The notes under the pieces: model-generated
What the model was told of the DNA's origin: nothing
Databases searched by the model: none
What the model saw: the letters and a program-made list of their open reading frames with translations, nothing else
Shown here: positions 17,426-26,675 of the stretch, one piece after another
Numbering within the stretch: the first letter of the stretch is position 1
How the letters are laid out: the number at the start of each line of letters is the position of its first letter
From: Microbacterium sp. W4I20
Lineage (GTDB): Bacteria; Actinomycetota; Actinomycetes; Actinomycetales; Microbacteriaceae
Direction of reading: 5' to 3'
NCBI RefSeq assembly: GCF_030816505.1
Contig: NZ_JAUSYB010000001.1
Coordinates: 3,348,001 to 3,412,000, forward strand
Length of the DNA: 64,000 nucleotides
Made by a program: the position numbers and the translations under genes

Positions 17426-20410
17426 ATGAACAACGATGTCGTCGACGTCGGATCGACCATGACCGACTCCGATCCGCTTGCCGGCGACGCGGGCCGGATC
17501 GTGCTGCCCGAGGCGACTGGCGCTCTGCGTGCCGACCTGGATCGCGGTGCGGCGATCGCGTGGAGCGAGCCGCTGAGCATCCGCACCTACGAGGCCGCTG
17601 AGCCGAGCATCCACCCGATGTATCTCGATCACCGCGTCTATCAGGGGTCGAGCGGCAAGGTGTATCCGATCCCGTTCACCGAGCAGATCGCCGACGAGGG
17701 CGTGGTACGCGAGTGGCAGGCGATCCACCTCGAGAACGAGTACGTGCGTCTGGTCGTGCTTCCCGAACTCGGCGGCCGCATCCACATCGGCTACGACAAG
17801 ACCACCGGGTACGACTTCTTCTACCGGAACAACGTCATCAAGCCGGCGCTCGTCGGGTTGGCCGGGCCCTGGATCAGCGGCGGAATCGAGTTCAACTGGC
17901 CGCAGCATCATCGTCCGGGCACCTACCTGCCGGTCGAGACCACGATCGAGAACGACGAAGACGGCTCCGTGACCGTCTGGTGCCATGACCACGACCCGTT
18001 CACGCGGATGTCGGCGCAGCACGGCATCCGTCTTCGTGCGGGCAGTTCGGTCGTCGAGCTCGTCGTGCGACTGCACAACCGCACCAGCGAGCGTCAGACG
18101 TTCCTGTGGTGGGCGAACGTCGCGGCGCGGGTGCACGACGACTACCAGTCCTTCTTCCCGGAGGACGTGCGCTACGTCGCCGACCACGCTCGCCGTGCTC
18201 TGACCGCGTTCCCCGAGGCCGATCGTCCGTACTACGGCGTCGACTACCCCGCGCTCGCCGCCGCGCACGAGGGCGCCGACCGCATCGACTTCTACCGGAA
18301 CATCCCGGTGCCGACCTCGTACATGATCGTCGACTCGCAGCAGGACTTCTTCGGCGGCTACGACCACGCCGCGGGCGCCGGCTTCGTGCACTGGGCCGAG
18401 CGACGCCTGGCCCCCGGCAAGAAGCAGTGGACGTGGGGCGACGCCCCCTTCGGGCATGCCTGGGACGACCAGCTGACCGACGGCGACGGCCCGTACGTCG
18501 AGCTCATGGCCGGGGTCTACACCGACAACCAGCCCGACTTCGCGTGGCTGCTCCCCGGCGAGACGAAGACGTTCTCGCAGTACTGGTATCCGATCCCTGC
18601 GATCGGTGCAGCCCACCAGGCGACGACGGATGCCGCGGTGCATGTCGAGCGCGGAACCACGGTCTCCGCCAGGTTCGCCGTGACCAGCCGTCGTCAGGGC
18701 GCGACCCTGCGCATCCTCGACGGCACGGATGTCGTCGCCGCCCTGACCGTCGACCTGGTCCCCGGCGTGCCGGTGGCCCTCGAATCGGATGCCGCGCCGT
18801 CGACCGCGATCACCGCAGAGCTGCTCGACGCCGAGGGGCGCCTGCTCGTGCGGTGGACGCCGACGGATGCCGCGGACGAGGAGCCCTGGGTCGCGGATGA
18901 GCCGCCGCTGCCCGCGGAGATCGACAGCGTCGAGGAGCTGTATCTCACGGGCCTGCACCTCCTGCAGAACCGGCATCCCACGCGGTCGCCGTTGCCGTAC
19001 TGGCGGGCCGCCCTCGAGCGCGACCCGGGCGACGCCCGCACGAACCTCGCGCTCGCGGATCGCGCGTACCGGGCCGGTCGGTTCGAGGTGGCCCTCGCGC
19101 ACGCGCGGACCGCGATCGCGCGCCTGACCCGCCGCAACGCCAACCCCACCGACACCGAGGCGTACTACCTCGCGGGGCTCGTCCTCGCCCGCCTCGGCCG
19201 GGAGCGCGACGCGCAGCAGATGTTCGGGAAGGCGGGATGGGACGGCACCTGGGCCCCGGCATCCGGCGTCGAACTCGTCCGCTCGCTCCTGCGCACCGGG
19301 CAGCAGCGCGCAGCGCTGCGGGTGCTCGACACGCTCGACGGCGTGGTCGGGCACGACGCGCGACGCATCGCCCTCCGTGCTCTCATCCTGCGGGGACAGG
19401 GGGACGAGGCGGCGAGCACTACCCTCGCGCGGGAGGCTCTCGAGGCCGACCCGCTCGACGCGACCCTCCGTCTGCTGGCCGGTCGCGAACTCGACGACGA
19501 CGCCGGGCTGCTGCTCGACGTCGCGCTCGACCTGAAGCTCGCGGGCGCGACCGACGACGCGCTGGAGGTGCTGGAGAGGGCCATCGCCGCGCCGGTCCGC
19601 CGCTCGGGCAACGTCCGGCCGCTCGCGGGCTACCTGGCCGCCGAGATCCATGCGGCCCGTGGCGACCACGAGGCCGCCGCCCGTGCGCGCTCGCGCGCCC
19701 GGGAAGCCGACCAGCGCTGGGCCTTCCCCTCGGGACTCGACGCCCTGCAGGCGTTGGACCTCGCCGTGCAGGCGGAGCCCGACGACGGAGTGGCCCTCTC
19801 GCTGCTCGGCATGCTGCTCTACGCGCATGGGCGTCGACAGGACGCGACCGCAGCATGGAACCGCGCGATCGAGGCCGGCCACCCGGACCCGGTGCTGTTC
19901 CGCAACGCCGCGCTGGCGGCGTACAACGTCGAGCACGACGAGCAGAGGGCGTGGCGGTTGTACGAGCGCGCGGTGGAGGCGGCACCGGCGGATGCGCGCA
20001 TCCGCTACGAGCAGGATCAACTGGCCGCACGTCTGGGGCACGGCAGCGCGCAGCGGCTCGCCGCCCTGCGACCGGTCGAAGGCCTCGTCCTCACCCGCGA
20101 CGACTTCGCCATCGAGTACGCGCGCCTGCTCGTGGCGGAGGGCGCGGCTGTCGAAGCGCACCGCATCCTGCTCACGCGTCCGTTCCACCCGTGGGAGGGC
20201 GGCGAAGGGCAGGCGATCGCGACGTGGGATCTCACTCTCGACGCGCTCGGCCTGCCGCGCACGGACCCGCCGGCGACTCTCGGTGAAGCGCGGGCCGCCT
20301 ATGTGCCGCCGGTCGCGGTGCGGGACGACGGCGTGACCGACTACTTCGCCACGAGCCTGCCGGAGCTGCTGCTCTTCAGTCAGGTCGGGGAAGACGACGA
20401 GGACGACTGA
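17426..20410 (+). CDS. DUF5107/tetratricopeptide repeat protein
   Basis: A 994-aa cytoplasmic protein (no signal peptide or membrane helix). Residues about 60-420 form a beta-rich DUF5107 domain containing GGRIHIGYDKTTGYDFFYRN, GGIEFNWPQHH and a carbohydrate-epimerase-like jelly-roll pattern. A short beta domain and then a helical TPR array (about 490-900, e.g. YYLAGLVLARLGRERDAQQMFGKA) follow. The family is usually linked to sugar catabolism loci and may be a glycan-processing or sugar-recognition protein; no catalytic activity is established. The ATG at 17426 has a CGGAGGT site 8 bases upstream. It is followed two bases later by the aldose epimerase gene. Confidence 0.82.
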   Translation: MNNDVVDVGSTMTDSDPLAGDAGRIVLPEATGALRADLDRGAAIAWSEPLSIRTYEAAEPSIHPMYLDHRVYQGSSGKVYPIPFTEQIADEGVVREWQAIHLENEYVRLVVLPELGGRIHIGYDKTTGYDFFYRNNVIKPALVGLAGPWISGGIEFNWPQHHRPGTYLPVETTIENDEDGSVTVWCHDHDPFTRMSAQHGIRLRAGSSVVELVVRLHNRTSERQTFLWWANVAARVHDDYQSFFPEDVRYVADHARRALTAFPEADRPYYGVDYPALAAAHEGADRIDFYRNIPVPTSYMIVDSQQDFFGGYDHAAGAGFVHWAERRLAPGKKQWTWGDAPFGHAWDDQLTDGDGPYVELMAGVYTDNQPDFAWLLPGETKTFSQYWYPIPAIGAAHQATTDAAVHVERGTTVSARFAVTSRRQGATLRILDGTDVVAALTVDLVPGVPVALESDAAPSTAITAELLDAEGRLLVRWTPTDAADEEPWVADEPPLPAEIDSVEELYLTGLHLLQNRHPTRSPLPYWRAALERDPGDARTNLALADRAYRAGRFEVALAHARTAIARLTRRNANPTDTEAYYLAGLVLARLGRERDAQQMFGKAGWDGTWAPASGVELVRSLLRTGQQRAALRVLDTLDGVVGHDARRIALRALILRGQGDEAASTTLAREALEADPLDATLRLLAGRELDDDAGLLLDVALDLKLAGATDDALEVLERAIAAPVRRSGNVRPLAGYLAAEIHAARGDHEAAARARSRAREADQRWAFPSGLDALQALDLAVQAEPDDGVALSLLGMLLYAHGRRQDATAAWNRAIEAGHPDPVLFRNAALAAYNVEHDEQRAWRLYERAVEAAPADARIRYEQDQLAARLGHGSAQRLAALRPVEGLVLTRDDFAIEYARLLVAEGAAVEAHRILLTRPFHPWEGGEGQAIATWDLTLDALGLPRTDPPATLGEARAAYVPPVAVRDDGVTDYFATSLPELLLFSQVGEDDEDD

Positions 20411-20412
20411 TC

Positions 20413-21348
20413 GTGCCGGTGCCGCTCTCGGGAACCGCGCACGTCCTGCGATCCGGGCACTACGAGGCGCGGATCGCGAGCGTCGGCGCGACCCTCCGCT
20501 CGCTGCAGTACGACGGAGCAGACCTCGTCGTACCGTTCGCGGAGGACGAGATCCGGCCGTCGATGCGGGGAGCGCTGCTCGCGCCGTGGCCGAATCGCCT
20601 CGCGGACGGACGGTACGAGTTCGGCGGCGAGATCCACCGGCTCGTGCAGAACGAGCCCGAGACGCGGAACGCGGCGCACGGACTCATCGCCTGGACGGAC
20701 TTCTCGGCGACCGCCGAGGCTCCTGACCGGGTGACCCTGACCGGCGTGATCGCTCCGCAGCCCGGGTATCCCTGGCGGGTGCGCATCGACGCGGAGTTCC
20801 GCCTCGGCCCCGACGGCCTCGGTCAGGAGATCACCGCCACGAACGAGAGCGCAACAGCGGCACCGGTCGGGCTGGGCGGGCACCCCTATCTGACCCTGGG
20901 GGCTCCTCGTGAGCGCGGCGTCGACGACCTGACGTTCGAGATGGATGCCGCGCAGCTCCTGCTCGTCACACCGGATCGGATGCTGCCGGAGCGCAGCGTG
21001 CTCGTGGCGGACCCCGCTGCCGAGGGTCGGGACTTCCGGGCGTCGCGGCGCATCGGCGCGACCGCGATCAACAACGCGTACACGGGATTCGCGCGCCGGA
21101 ACGGGCAGGCCCGGGCGCAGCTGCGCGCCGATGACGGCTCCGGAGTCGAGATCGCCTGGGACGAACGCTGCCCTTGGGCGCAGGTCTACACGAGCGATCA
21201 CGGCGCCGGCGACGACTTCCGCAGCGGCATCGCGATCGAGCCGATGACCTGTCCGCCGGACGCGTTCAACTCGCAGCAGGATCTGCTCGTCGTCCCACCC
21301 GGCGGATCGGTGAGCGCGGGCTGGGTCATCCGTCGCATCGGGGCCTGA
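20413..21348 (+). CDS. Aldose 1-epimerase
   Basis: A 311-aa mutarotase interconverting alpha and beta anomers of hexoses or pentoses. The GalM fold is evident: LLAPWPNRLADGRYEFGG, the catalytic histidine regions NAAHGLI and GLGGHPYL, and the catalytic glutamate in GIAIEPMTCPPDAFN near the C-terminus. The GTG start lies two bases after the stop of the DUF5107 gene, so the pair is one transcription unit. Next to an AraFGH-like importer it probably prepares an imported sugar for the first catabolic step. Confidence 0.92.
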   Translation: MPVPLSGTAHVLRSGHYEARIASVGATLRSLQYDGADLVVPFAEDEIRPSMRGALLAPWPNRLADGRYEFGGEIHRLVQNEPETRNAAHGLIAWTDFSATAEAPDRVTLTGVIAPQPGYPWRVRIDAEFRLGPDGLGQEITATNESATAAPVGLGGHPYLTLGAPRERGVDDLTFEMDAAQLLLVTPDRMLPERSVLVADPAAEGRDFRASRRIGATAINNAYTGFARRNGQARAQLRADDGSGVEIAWDERCPWAQVYTSDHGAGDDFRSGIAIEPMTCPPDAFNSQQDLLVVPPGGSVSAGWVIRRIGA

Positions 21349-21381
21349 GTCAGCCCGGAGTCACCCTGGAACCGCCCGGAG

Positions 21382-22272
21382 TCAGCCCTTGTGCAGCGCG
21401 CGGTAACCCGTCGGGTTGAGGCCGTGCAGCCTCCGGAAGTGCCGCGAGAAGTAGAGCGGGTCCGTGTACCCGACGGCCGCGGCGATCTCGCGCACCGACA
21501 GCGAGGTCGTGTCGAGCAGGTTCCGCGCGTGCGTCATCCGCAGCGACGTGTGGAAAGCAGCGGGACCGCTGCCGGTGGCCTCGCGGAAGAGGGCGCTGAG
21601 GTGCGAGGGGGACATGCCGACGAGCGCGGCGAGCTCGCTGACCTGGATGTTGCCGTCGACGCGCGCCTCGAGATACCGCATGGCCCGCTCCAGCGCGGAC
21701 CCCTCGTGGGGAAGGATGCTGTCCGCGGCGATCCGGGTGAGCAGGTTCCAGGCGACGCCGGAGGCCAGCAGCAGCTGCGGTGGTGAGAGCCGTCGCTCGA
21801 GAGTGGTGACGAGCTCGTCGAAGAGCGCGACGACGCGGTCCATCGAGCGGAGCCTGGTCACCGGACTCTGCCGCCCCAGCGGCTGCACCGCGAGCTCCGC
21901 GGCATCCGTCCCCCGCACGTGCAGCCACCAGATGCTCCACGGGTCGTCGTCCGAGGCCTCGTAGGAGTGCGGTGCTCCGGCGGCGATCGCGATCGAACCG
22001 GATGCCGTGAGCACATGGGCCTCGCCGGCGATGGTCACGGTGCCGCGGCCGGAGACGCAGAGCAGCACCACGGTCTCGGCGCAGCCACGCGGGCGCACCC
22101 GACGGTGACCGCGTGCGGTGGGGAAGTAGCCGGCGTCGGTCACGAGCAGGCGACGGGTTCCCGCGGCGCCCAGCGCAGTCTCGACCTGCGGACGCGGCAG
22201 CACGCACAGACGCTGATGCTCGAAGCCCTCCATGCGATAGTGAGGTTCGAGTTCGACAGGCGAGTCGTCCAT
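21382..22272 (-). CDS. AraC-family transcriptional regulator
   Basis: A 296-aa regulator with an N-terminal cupin sugar-sensing domain (about 20-160; RPRGCAETVVLLCVSGRGTV and GAPHSYEA) and a C-terminal double helix-turn-helix (about 195-295; VSELAALVGMSPSHLSALFREATG and VREIAAAVGYTDPLYFSRHFRRLHGLNPTGYR). It is divergent from the araF-like operon and convergent with the aldose epimerase, so it most likely activates the importer in response to arabinose or a similar sugar. The 246-base promoter region between them contains no obvious direct repeats that I could assign as its half sites. Confidence 0.92.
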   Translation of the reverse strand: MDDSPVELEPHYRMEGFEHQRLCVLPRPQVETALGAAGTRRLLVTDAGYFPTARGHRRVRPRGCAETVVLLCVSGRGTVTIAGEAHVLTASGSIAIAAGAPHSYEASDDDPWSIWWLHVRGTDAAELAVQPLGRQSPVTRLRSMDRVVALFDELVTTLERRLSPPQLLLASGVAWNLLTRIAADSILPHEGSALERAMRYLEARVDGNIQVSELAALVGMSPSHLSALFREATGSGPAAFHTSLRMTHARNLLDTTSLSVREIAAAVGYTDPLYFSRHFRRLHGLNPTGYRALHKG

Positions 22273-22518
22273 GATGCGTCCCGAGATATGGTCGGCCCCG
22301 ACGGTGGTGTCCTCAGAGCGCTGCTGTCAGGGTAGCCGCTGATCGGCCACCGCGCGGAGAGGACCGAGCGCGGGCGTCCGACACGGTGCCAGAGAAAAGT
22401 CCATGTGATCCGTTAGATCGTCCTCAAGCGCCGTGCCGCCGACGATGTACGTTCGATCTGTTCCACACAGCATCCGGTCGCCACGGCCGGTCATCGCACG
22501 GAAGACGAAGGAGTCTCA

Positions 22519-23559
22519 ATGTTCGCCACACGCAGCCGCCTCTGGGCGCGTACTGCCGCGGGCGGGGTCGCCGTCCTGGCTCTCGCCGCGCTCACCGCCT
22601 GTTCATCCGGAATGGAGACGGCCGAGCCGGCCGGCGGCGGCGACAAGGGCGCCTCCGACGGCCCGCTCACGATCGCTCTCATCCAGAAGCAGGGCGACCA
22701 GCAGTACTTCATCGACGAGGCCGATGGGGCGAAGGAGGCCGCGAAGGCCGACGGCGACGTCACCATCAACGTCGTCGACGTCAGCACCGACTCGAACAAG
22801 GCCATCTCCGAGGTCGAGGCCGCCATCGCACAGGGTGTCGACGCGATCATCATCGTCGTCCCCGACACGCAGATCGGCCCGCAGGTGATCCAGCTCGCCA
22901 CCGACGCCGGCATCCCGATCATGGCCGCCGACGATCCGATCGAGGACGCCCAGGGCGAGGCCGCGGCCTTCACCGGCTTCGACGGCACCTCCATGGGCGA
23001 GAAGGTGGGCGCGGAAGCCGCACGCCTCTTCGAGGAGGCCGGATGGGATGCTGCGGACACGCGCATCCTCTCCGCCTACAAGCAGGACCAGCCGAACTGC
23101 GTCGAGCGCGTCGACGGCGCCGTCGCCGCCTTCTCCGAGGCGATCCCCGACGGCCCCGAGGTCATCGAGGTCGGCACCGACAACTCGGCCACCGACGCGC
23201 AGGACAAGGCGGGCGCCATCATCACCGCCAACGCCGGCGTCAAGCACTGGGTCGTCTGGGGCTGCAACGACGAGAACGAGACCGGCGTCGTGACGGCGCT
23301 GCAGAACTCGGGTGTCGCCCCGGCCGACATCGTCGGCGTCGGACTCGGCGCCTACCTCACGTGCAAGGACTGGAACGCCGGACAGGAGACGGGCAACAAG
23401 TCCGCGCTGTTCATCTCGGGTGTCGAGGTCGGCAAGGCCGCGGTCACCTCGATGGTCGACCTGCTGCGCAACGGCACGGAGCTGCCGCCGAAGACCGTCG
23501 CGAACACCGAGATCGTCGACGCGAGCAACTGGGAGGACAAGGGCGTCGTCTGCACCTGA
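22519..23559 (+). CDS. araF: AraF-like sugar ABC transporter substrate-binding lipoprotein
   Basis: A 346-aa extracellular lipoprotein with signal peptide and lipobox LTAC (cysteine near residue 31). It is a type I periplasmic-binding fold: IALIQKQGDQQYFIDEADGAKEAAK at the first strand, then AAIAQGVDAIIIVVPDT. The segment KHWVVWGCNDEN followed by ADIVGVGLGAY closely parallels E. coli AraF (KHWLIVGMNDS, ADIIGIGINGV), so L-arabinose is the best guess; xylose or galactose remain possible. An AAGGAG site lies about 6 bases before ATG 22519. First gene of a three-gene operon, with a hairpin just after it. Confidence 0.85.
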   Translation: MFATRSRLWARTAAGGVAVLALAALTACSSGMETAEPAGGGDKGASDGPLTIALIQKQGDQQYFIDEADGAKEAAKADGDVTINVVDVSTDSNKAISEVEAAIAQGVDAIIIVVPDTQIGPQVIQLATDAGIPIMAADDPIEDAQGEAAAFTGFDGTSMGEKVGAEAARLFEEAGWDAADTRILSAYKQDQPNCVERVDGAVAAFSEAIPDGPEVIEVGTDNSATDAQDKAGAIITANAGVKHWVVWGCNDENETGVVTALQNSGVAPADIVGVGLGAYLTCKDWNAGQETGNKSALFISGVEVGKAAVTSMVDLLRNGTELPPKTVANTEIVDASNWEDKGVVCT

Positions 23560-23567
23560 CGCTCACC

Positions 23568-23597
23568 GAGGGGCGGCCGCGGAAGCGGTCGCCCCTC
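23568..23597 (+). promoter_or_regulatory. Hairpin between araF and araG
   Basis: GAGGGGCGGCCGC (23568-23580), a GGAA loop and GCGGTCGCCCCTC (23585-23597) pair with one mismatch. Such intercistronic stems after substrate-binding-protein genes usually stabilise or partly terminate the message so the binding protein is made in excess; a similar stem occurs in the fructose operon at 47961. Confidence 0.65.
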
Positions 23598-23645
23598 CGT
23601 CCCCGAGTGCGACCGCACGTCGACCCCACCCCCTGAGAGGCACGC

Positions 23646-25145
23646 ATGACTGAGCAGGCCGTCGCGCTCCGAGCGCACGCGATCACGAAGTCGTTCGGTC
23701 CGGTCCACGCCCTCCGCGGGGTGGACCTCGAGCTCCGCGCCGGCGAGGTCACCGCCCTCATGGGCGAGAACGGCGCAGGAAAGTCCACGCTCCTCAAGAT
23801 CCTCGGCGGCGACTACCGTCCCGACGGCGGCGAGCTGCAGCTGGCCGGAGCGGCGGTCGACTTCACCGGTCCCGCCGATGCGCGCGACGCGGGGTTGCGG
23901 GTGATCGCCCAGGAGCCGGAGATCGTCCCCTGGGTGTCGGTCGCCGAGAACATCTACATCGGCGCCCTCGGGCCCGTCGGATTCCGCCGCGGCCAGCTCG
24001 AGAAGACCGCGACCGAGGAGCTGCGGCGCTGGGGCTTCGACCGGGTGATCGACGCCCGAACCCTCGGCGCCGACCTCTCGCCCGCGCAGCGGCAGATCGT
24101 CGAGATCATGCGCGCCGTGATCGCGCAGCCGAAGGTCATCTGCTTCGACGAGCCCACGTCGTCCCTGGGCGACGAAGAGGTGACGCTGCTGTTCGCGCTG
24201 ATCCGTCAGCTGCAGCAGGACGGCGTCGCGATCGGCTACGTCTCGCACCGGATGGGAGAGATCTTCCAGCTCGCCGACCGCATCACCGTGCTGCGTGACG
24301 GCGCCTACGTCGGCACGAAGGCGGTCGGGGAGACCGATCACGATGAACTCGTGCGCATGATGGTCGGCCGCGACCTCACCCAGTTCTTCCACCGGGAGCC
24401 CGCCGCGCTCGGCGACGTCGTGCTCGAGCTCGACCACGTGTCGAACGACATCGTGCAGGACATCTCGCTCACGGTCCGCGCGGGCGAGGTGGTCGGCGTC
24501 GCCGGTCTCGTCGGCGCCGGGCGGAGCGAACTCATGAAGACCATCGCCGGCGACCTGCTCGTCACCGACGGCGAGATCCGGGTGCACGGCACCGCACGTC
24601 GGTTCCGGAGCCCTCGCGACAGCATCCAGGCCGGCATCGGCTTCGCTCCCGAGGCGCGCAAGGCCGAGGCGCTGCTGCTCGACCGCAGCGTCCGCGACAA
24701 CACCGCGCTCGCCGTGCTCCGCTCCCTGTCGCGATGGATCTTCGTGAAGGATGCCGACGAGTCGGCGCTCGCGCAGAGCTACATCGACTCCCTCCGCATC
24801 CGCACACCGAGCCCGGAGCAGCTGGTCGGACGTCTCTCCGGGGGCAACCAGCAGAAGGTGGTGCTCTCGCGGTGGCTCGCCACGAAGCCGAAGCTCCTGC
24901 TGCTCGACGAGCCCACCCGCGGCATCGACGTCGGCGCGAAGGCGGAGATCTACGCGATCATCGACCGACTCGCGCACGAGGGCGTCGCGGTCATCGTGGT
25001 CTCCAGCGAACTCCCCGAGGTGCTCGGCGTCTCGGACCGTATCTATGTCATGGCCCACGGCCGCATCACGGGAGAGCTCCCGCGCGCCGAGGCAACCGAA
25101 GAGAGCATTCTCGCGCTCGCGATGGACGAGGAGGTCGCCGCATGA
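23646..25145 (+). CDS. araG: Sugar ABC transporter ATP-binding protein, AraG-like
   Basis: A 499-aa protein with two fused nucleotide-binding domains, as in RbsA/AraG/MglA. NBD1 has Walker A GENGAGKST near 40 and ICFDEPTSSLG; NBD2 has a degenerate Walker A (GLVGAGRSE), signature LSGGNQQKV and LLLDEPTRGID. It powers import of a pentose or hexose. The gene begins with ATG at 23646 and overlaps the permease start by 4 bases. Confidence 0.93.
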   Translation: MTEQAVALRAHAITKSFGPVHALRGVDLELRAGEVTALMGENGAGKSTLLKILGGDYRPDGGELQLAGAAVDFTGPADARDAGLRVIAQEPEIVPWVSVAENIYIGALGPVGFRRGQLEKTATEELRRWGFDRVIDARTLGADLSPAQRQIVEIMRAVIAQPKVICFDEPTSSLGDEEVTLLFALIRQLQQDGVAIGYVSHRMGEIFQLADRITVLRDGAYVGTKAVGETDHDELVRMMVGRDLTQFFHREPAALGDVVLELDHVSNDIVQDISLTVRAGEVVGVAGLVGAGRSELMKTIAGDLLVTDGEIRVHGTARRFRSPRDSIQAGIGFAPEARKAEALLLDRSVRDNTALAVLRSLSRWIFVKDADESALAQSYIDSLRIRTPSPEQLVGRLSGGNQQKVVLSRWLATKPKLLLLDEPTRGIDVGAKAEIYAIIDRLAHEGVAVIVVSSELPEVLGVSDRIYVMAHGRITGELPRAEATEESILALAMDEEVAA

Positions 25146-26173
25146 GCGACAACAGTGTGAAGACGGCGCCGGTCGGAGCGGCTGCGCCGCCGAAGGGCGC
25201 CTCGCCCGTCTCGCGACTGATCAGCGGGGTCGGTGCGCAGAACATCTCGCTCATCATCGCGATCGTTCTCGTGGTGGCGGTGATCGGGTTCCAGAATCCG
25301 CTGTTCTTCAGCGTGGGCAACCTCAAGGTGATCGGCACCGCGATCGCGATCATGGGGCTGTTGGCCGTGGTGCAGACGATCGTCATCATCCTCGGCGCGC
25401 TCGACATCTCGGTCGGGTCCATCGCCGGGCTCACGTCCGTGACGTCGGCGATGCTGTTCACGGTCGCCGGGCCCGCCGTCGGCGTGGTCGGCGCGATCGG
25501 GATCGGCGTGCTCTGCGGCCTGGTGAACGGCTGCATCATCGTCTTCGGACGCGTGAACCCGGTCATCGCGACCCTGGCCACCCTCGCGGCGTTCAAGGGT
25601 GTCGCGCAGCTGATCTCAGACGGTCGGGCGCAGGGGTACACCGGCGCCGACCCGTTCTTCGTGTTCCTCGCCCGCGGCGGTGTGGCCGGGATCCCGACGC
25701 TCATCCTGGTGCTGCTGGTGGTGGCGCTGCTCGCCCACATCGTGCTGCGATACACCACCTGGGGCCGCAACATCTATGCGGTCGGCGGCAACAACATCGC
25801 CTCCCGTCTTGCGGGCATCAACATCAACCGCTACATCATCGGCGTCTACATGGTGACCGGAGCCATCGCGGCGATCGCCGGCATCCTGATCACCGCGCGC
25901 ACCGGGTCCGGTCAGCCGATCTCGGGCTCCGAAGGGCTGGAGCTGCAGGCGATCACCGCGGCGGCGCTGGGAGGCGCGGCGCTCAAGGGGGGAAAGGGGA
26001 CGATCTCCGGAACGATCCTCGCGGTGATCCTGCTCGGTGTGCTGACGAACGGCATGACGATCCTCGGGGTCAACTCGTTCTGGCAGAACGTCGCCCAGGG
26101 GGCGCTGCTCGTGATCGCCGTAGTCATCCAGCAGCTGCGGTCGGGCGAGAGGCGCATCGGCATCCCGGGCTGA
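25142..26173 (+). CDS. araH: Sugar ABC transporter permease, AraH-like
   Basis: A 343-aa integral membrane permease with about nine helices, of the RbsC/AraH family. Typical elements are IIILGALDISVGSIAGL, the loop GRVNPVIATLATLAAFKG, TWGRNIYAVGGNNIASRLAGI (ATPase-coupling EAA-like loop) and GGAALKGGKGTISGTILAV. The ATG overlaps the upstream stop (ATGA 25142-25145). A strong hairpin follows at 26218-26253. Together with 22519 and 23646 it completes a monosaccharide importer. Confidence 0.93.
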   Translation: MSDNSVKTAPVGAAAPPKGASPVSRLISGVGAQNISLIIAIVLVVAVIGFQNPLFFSVGNLKVIGTAIAIMGLLAVVQTIVIILGALDISVGSIAGLTSVTSAMLFTVAGPAVGVVGAIGIGVLCGLVNGCIIVFGRVNPVIATLATLAAFKGVAQLISDGRAQGYTGADPFFVFLARGGVAGIPTLILVLLVVALLAHIVLRYTTWGRNIYAVGGNNIASRLAGININRYIIGVYMVTGAIAAIAGILITARTGSGQPISGSEGLELQAITAAALGGAALKGGKGTISGTILAVILLGVLTNGMTILGVNSFWQNVAQGALLVIAVVIQQLRSGERRIGIPG

Positions 26174-26217
26174 TCACGGCGCCGGATCTTCCGCGGCGAA
26201 CCGTCATTCCGGAATGC

Positions 26218-26253
26218 GATCCGTATGTCCCCCGAACGGAGGACATACGGATC
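26218..26253 (+). terminator. araFGH terminator hairpin
   Basis: GATCCGTATGTCC (26218-26230) pairs perfectly with GGACATACGGATC (26241-26253) around a 10-base loop, 45 bases after the araH stop. It overlaps the position where the start of the following lipoprotein-like frame should be. Confidence 0.8.
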
Positions 26254-26640
26254 GTCCTGGCTCTCACGGGGTGCTCGGGCTCGGTTCCCCCGTCGCCGAG
26301 TCCGAGCGACCGACCACTCGGCTCGTTCTTGGGCGGCACCTTCGAGCAGTTGACGAGACAGATACCGCCGGACATCTTCGTCGTCATCCAGGATGTGTCG
26401 GTGCTCGCGGATGCCGATCCGACCTACACCGCAGTGAACTACGGCAGTCCCGACTGGAGTGTGGTGGCTCTCTGCGCCGACCGGCCCCACCTGGGGGACG
26501 CCACTTCTGTCGAGGTCGCCGTAATCCCCACCGAAGTCGCGTCGAGCACGATGCTCGCGGACGCCCGTGCGGGGAAGTACAGCGGCTCGGTGACGTGTGA
26601 CGATCGGCCGTATGAGGCCTCGCCAGAGCCGCCCGGTTGA
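26254..26640 (+). pseudogene. Start-less lipoprotein remnant
   Basis: From about 26254 to TGA 26638-26640 an open frame encodes VLALTGCSGS followed by a proline/serine linker and about 95 residues with coherent composition (PDIFVVIQDVSVLADAD, DWSVVALCADRPHLGDA, YSGSVTCDDRPYE). LALTGC is a lipobox at the end of a signal-peptide core, yet no ATG, GTG or TTG exists in frame between that core and the terminator hairpin at 26218-26253. The gene therefore looks truncated at its 5' end, perhaps when the region was joined to the araFGH terminator. A non-standard start (ATA or ATC) cannot be excluded. Function unknown. Confidence 0.5.
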
Positions 26641-26675
26641 CCGGTTCTTCGCACTCGATCGCTTAGCCTGGACGC

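Noticed and set aside
17153..20188. About 1000-codon frame antisense to the DUF5107/TPR gene
   Set aside because: Same shadow effect; sense frame has a strong ribosome site, domain structure and coupled aldose epimerase.
22273..22518. AraC half sites or riboswitch between AraC regulator and araF
   Set aside because: GATC-CGTTA-GATC and other short repeats are present, but no direct repeat of the required length or aptamer-like structure could be supported.
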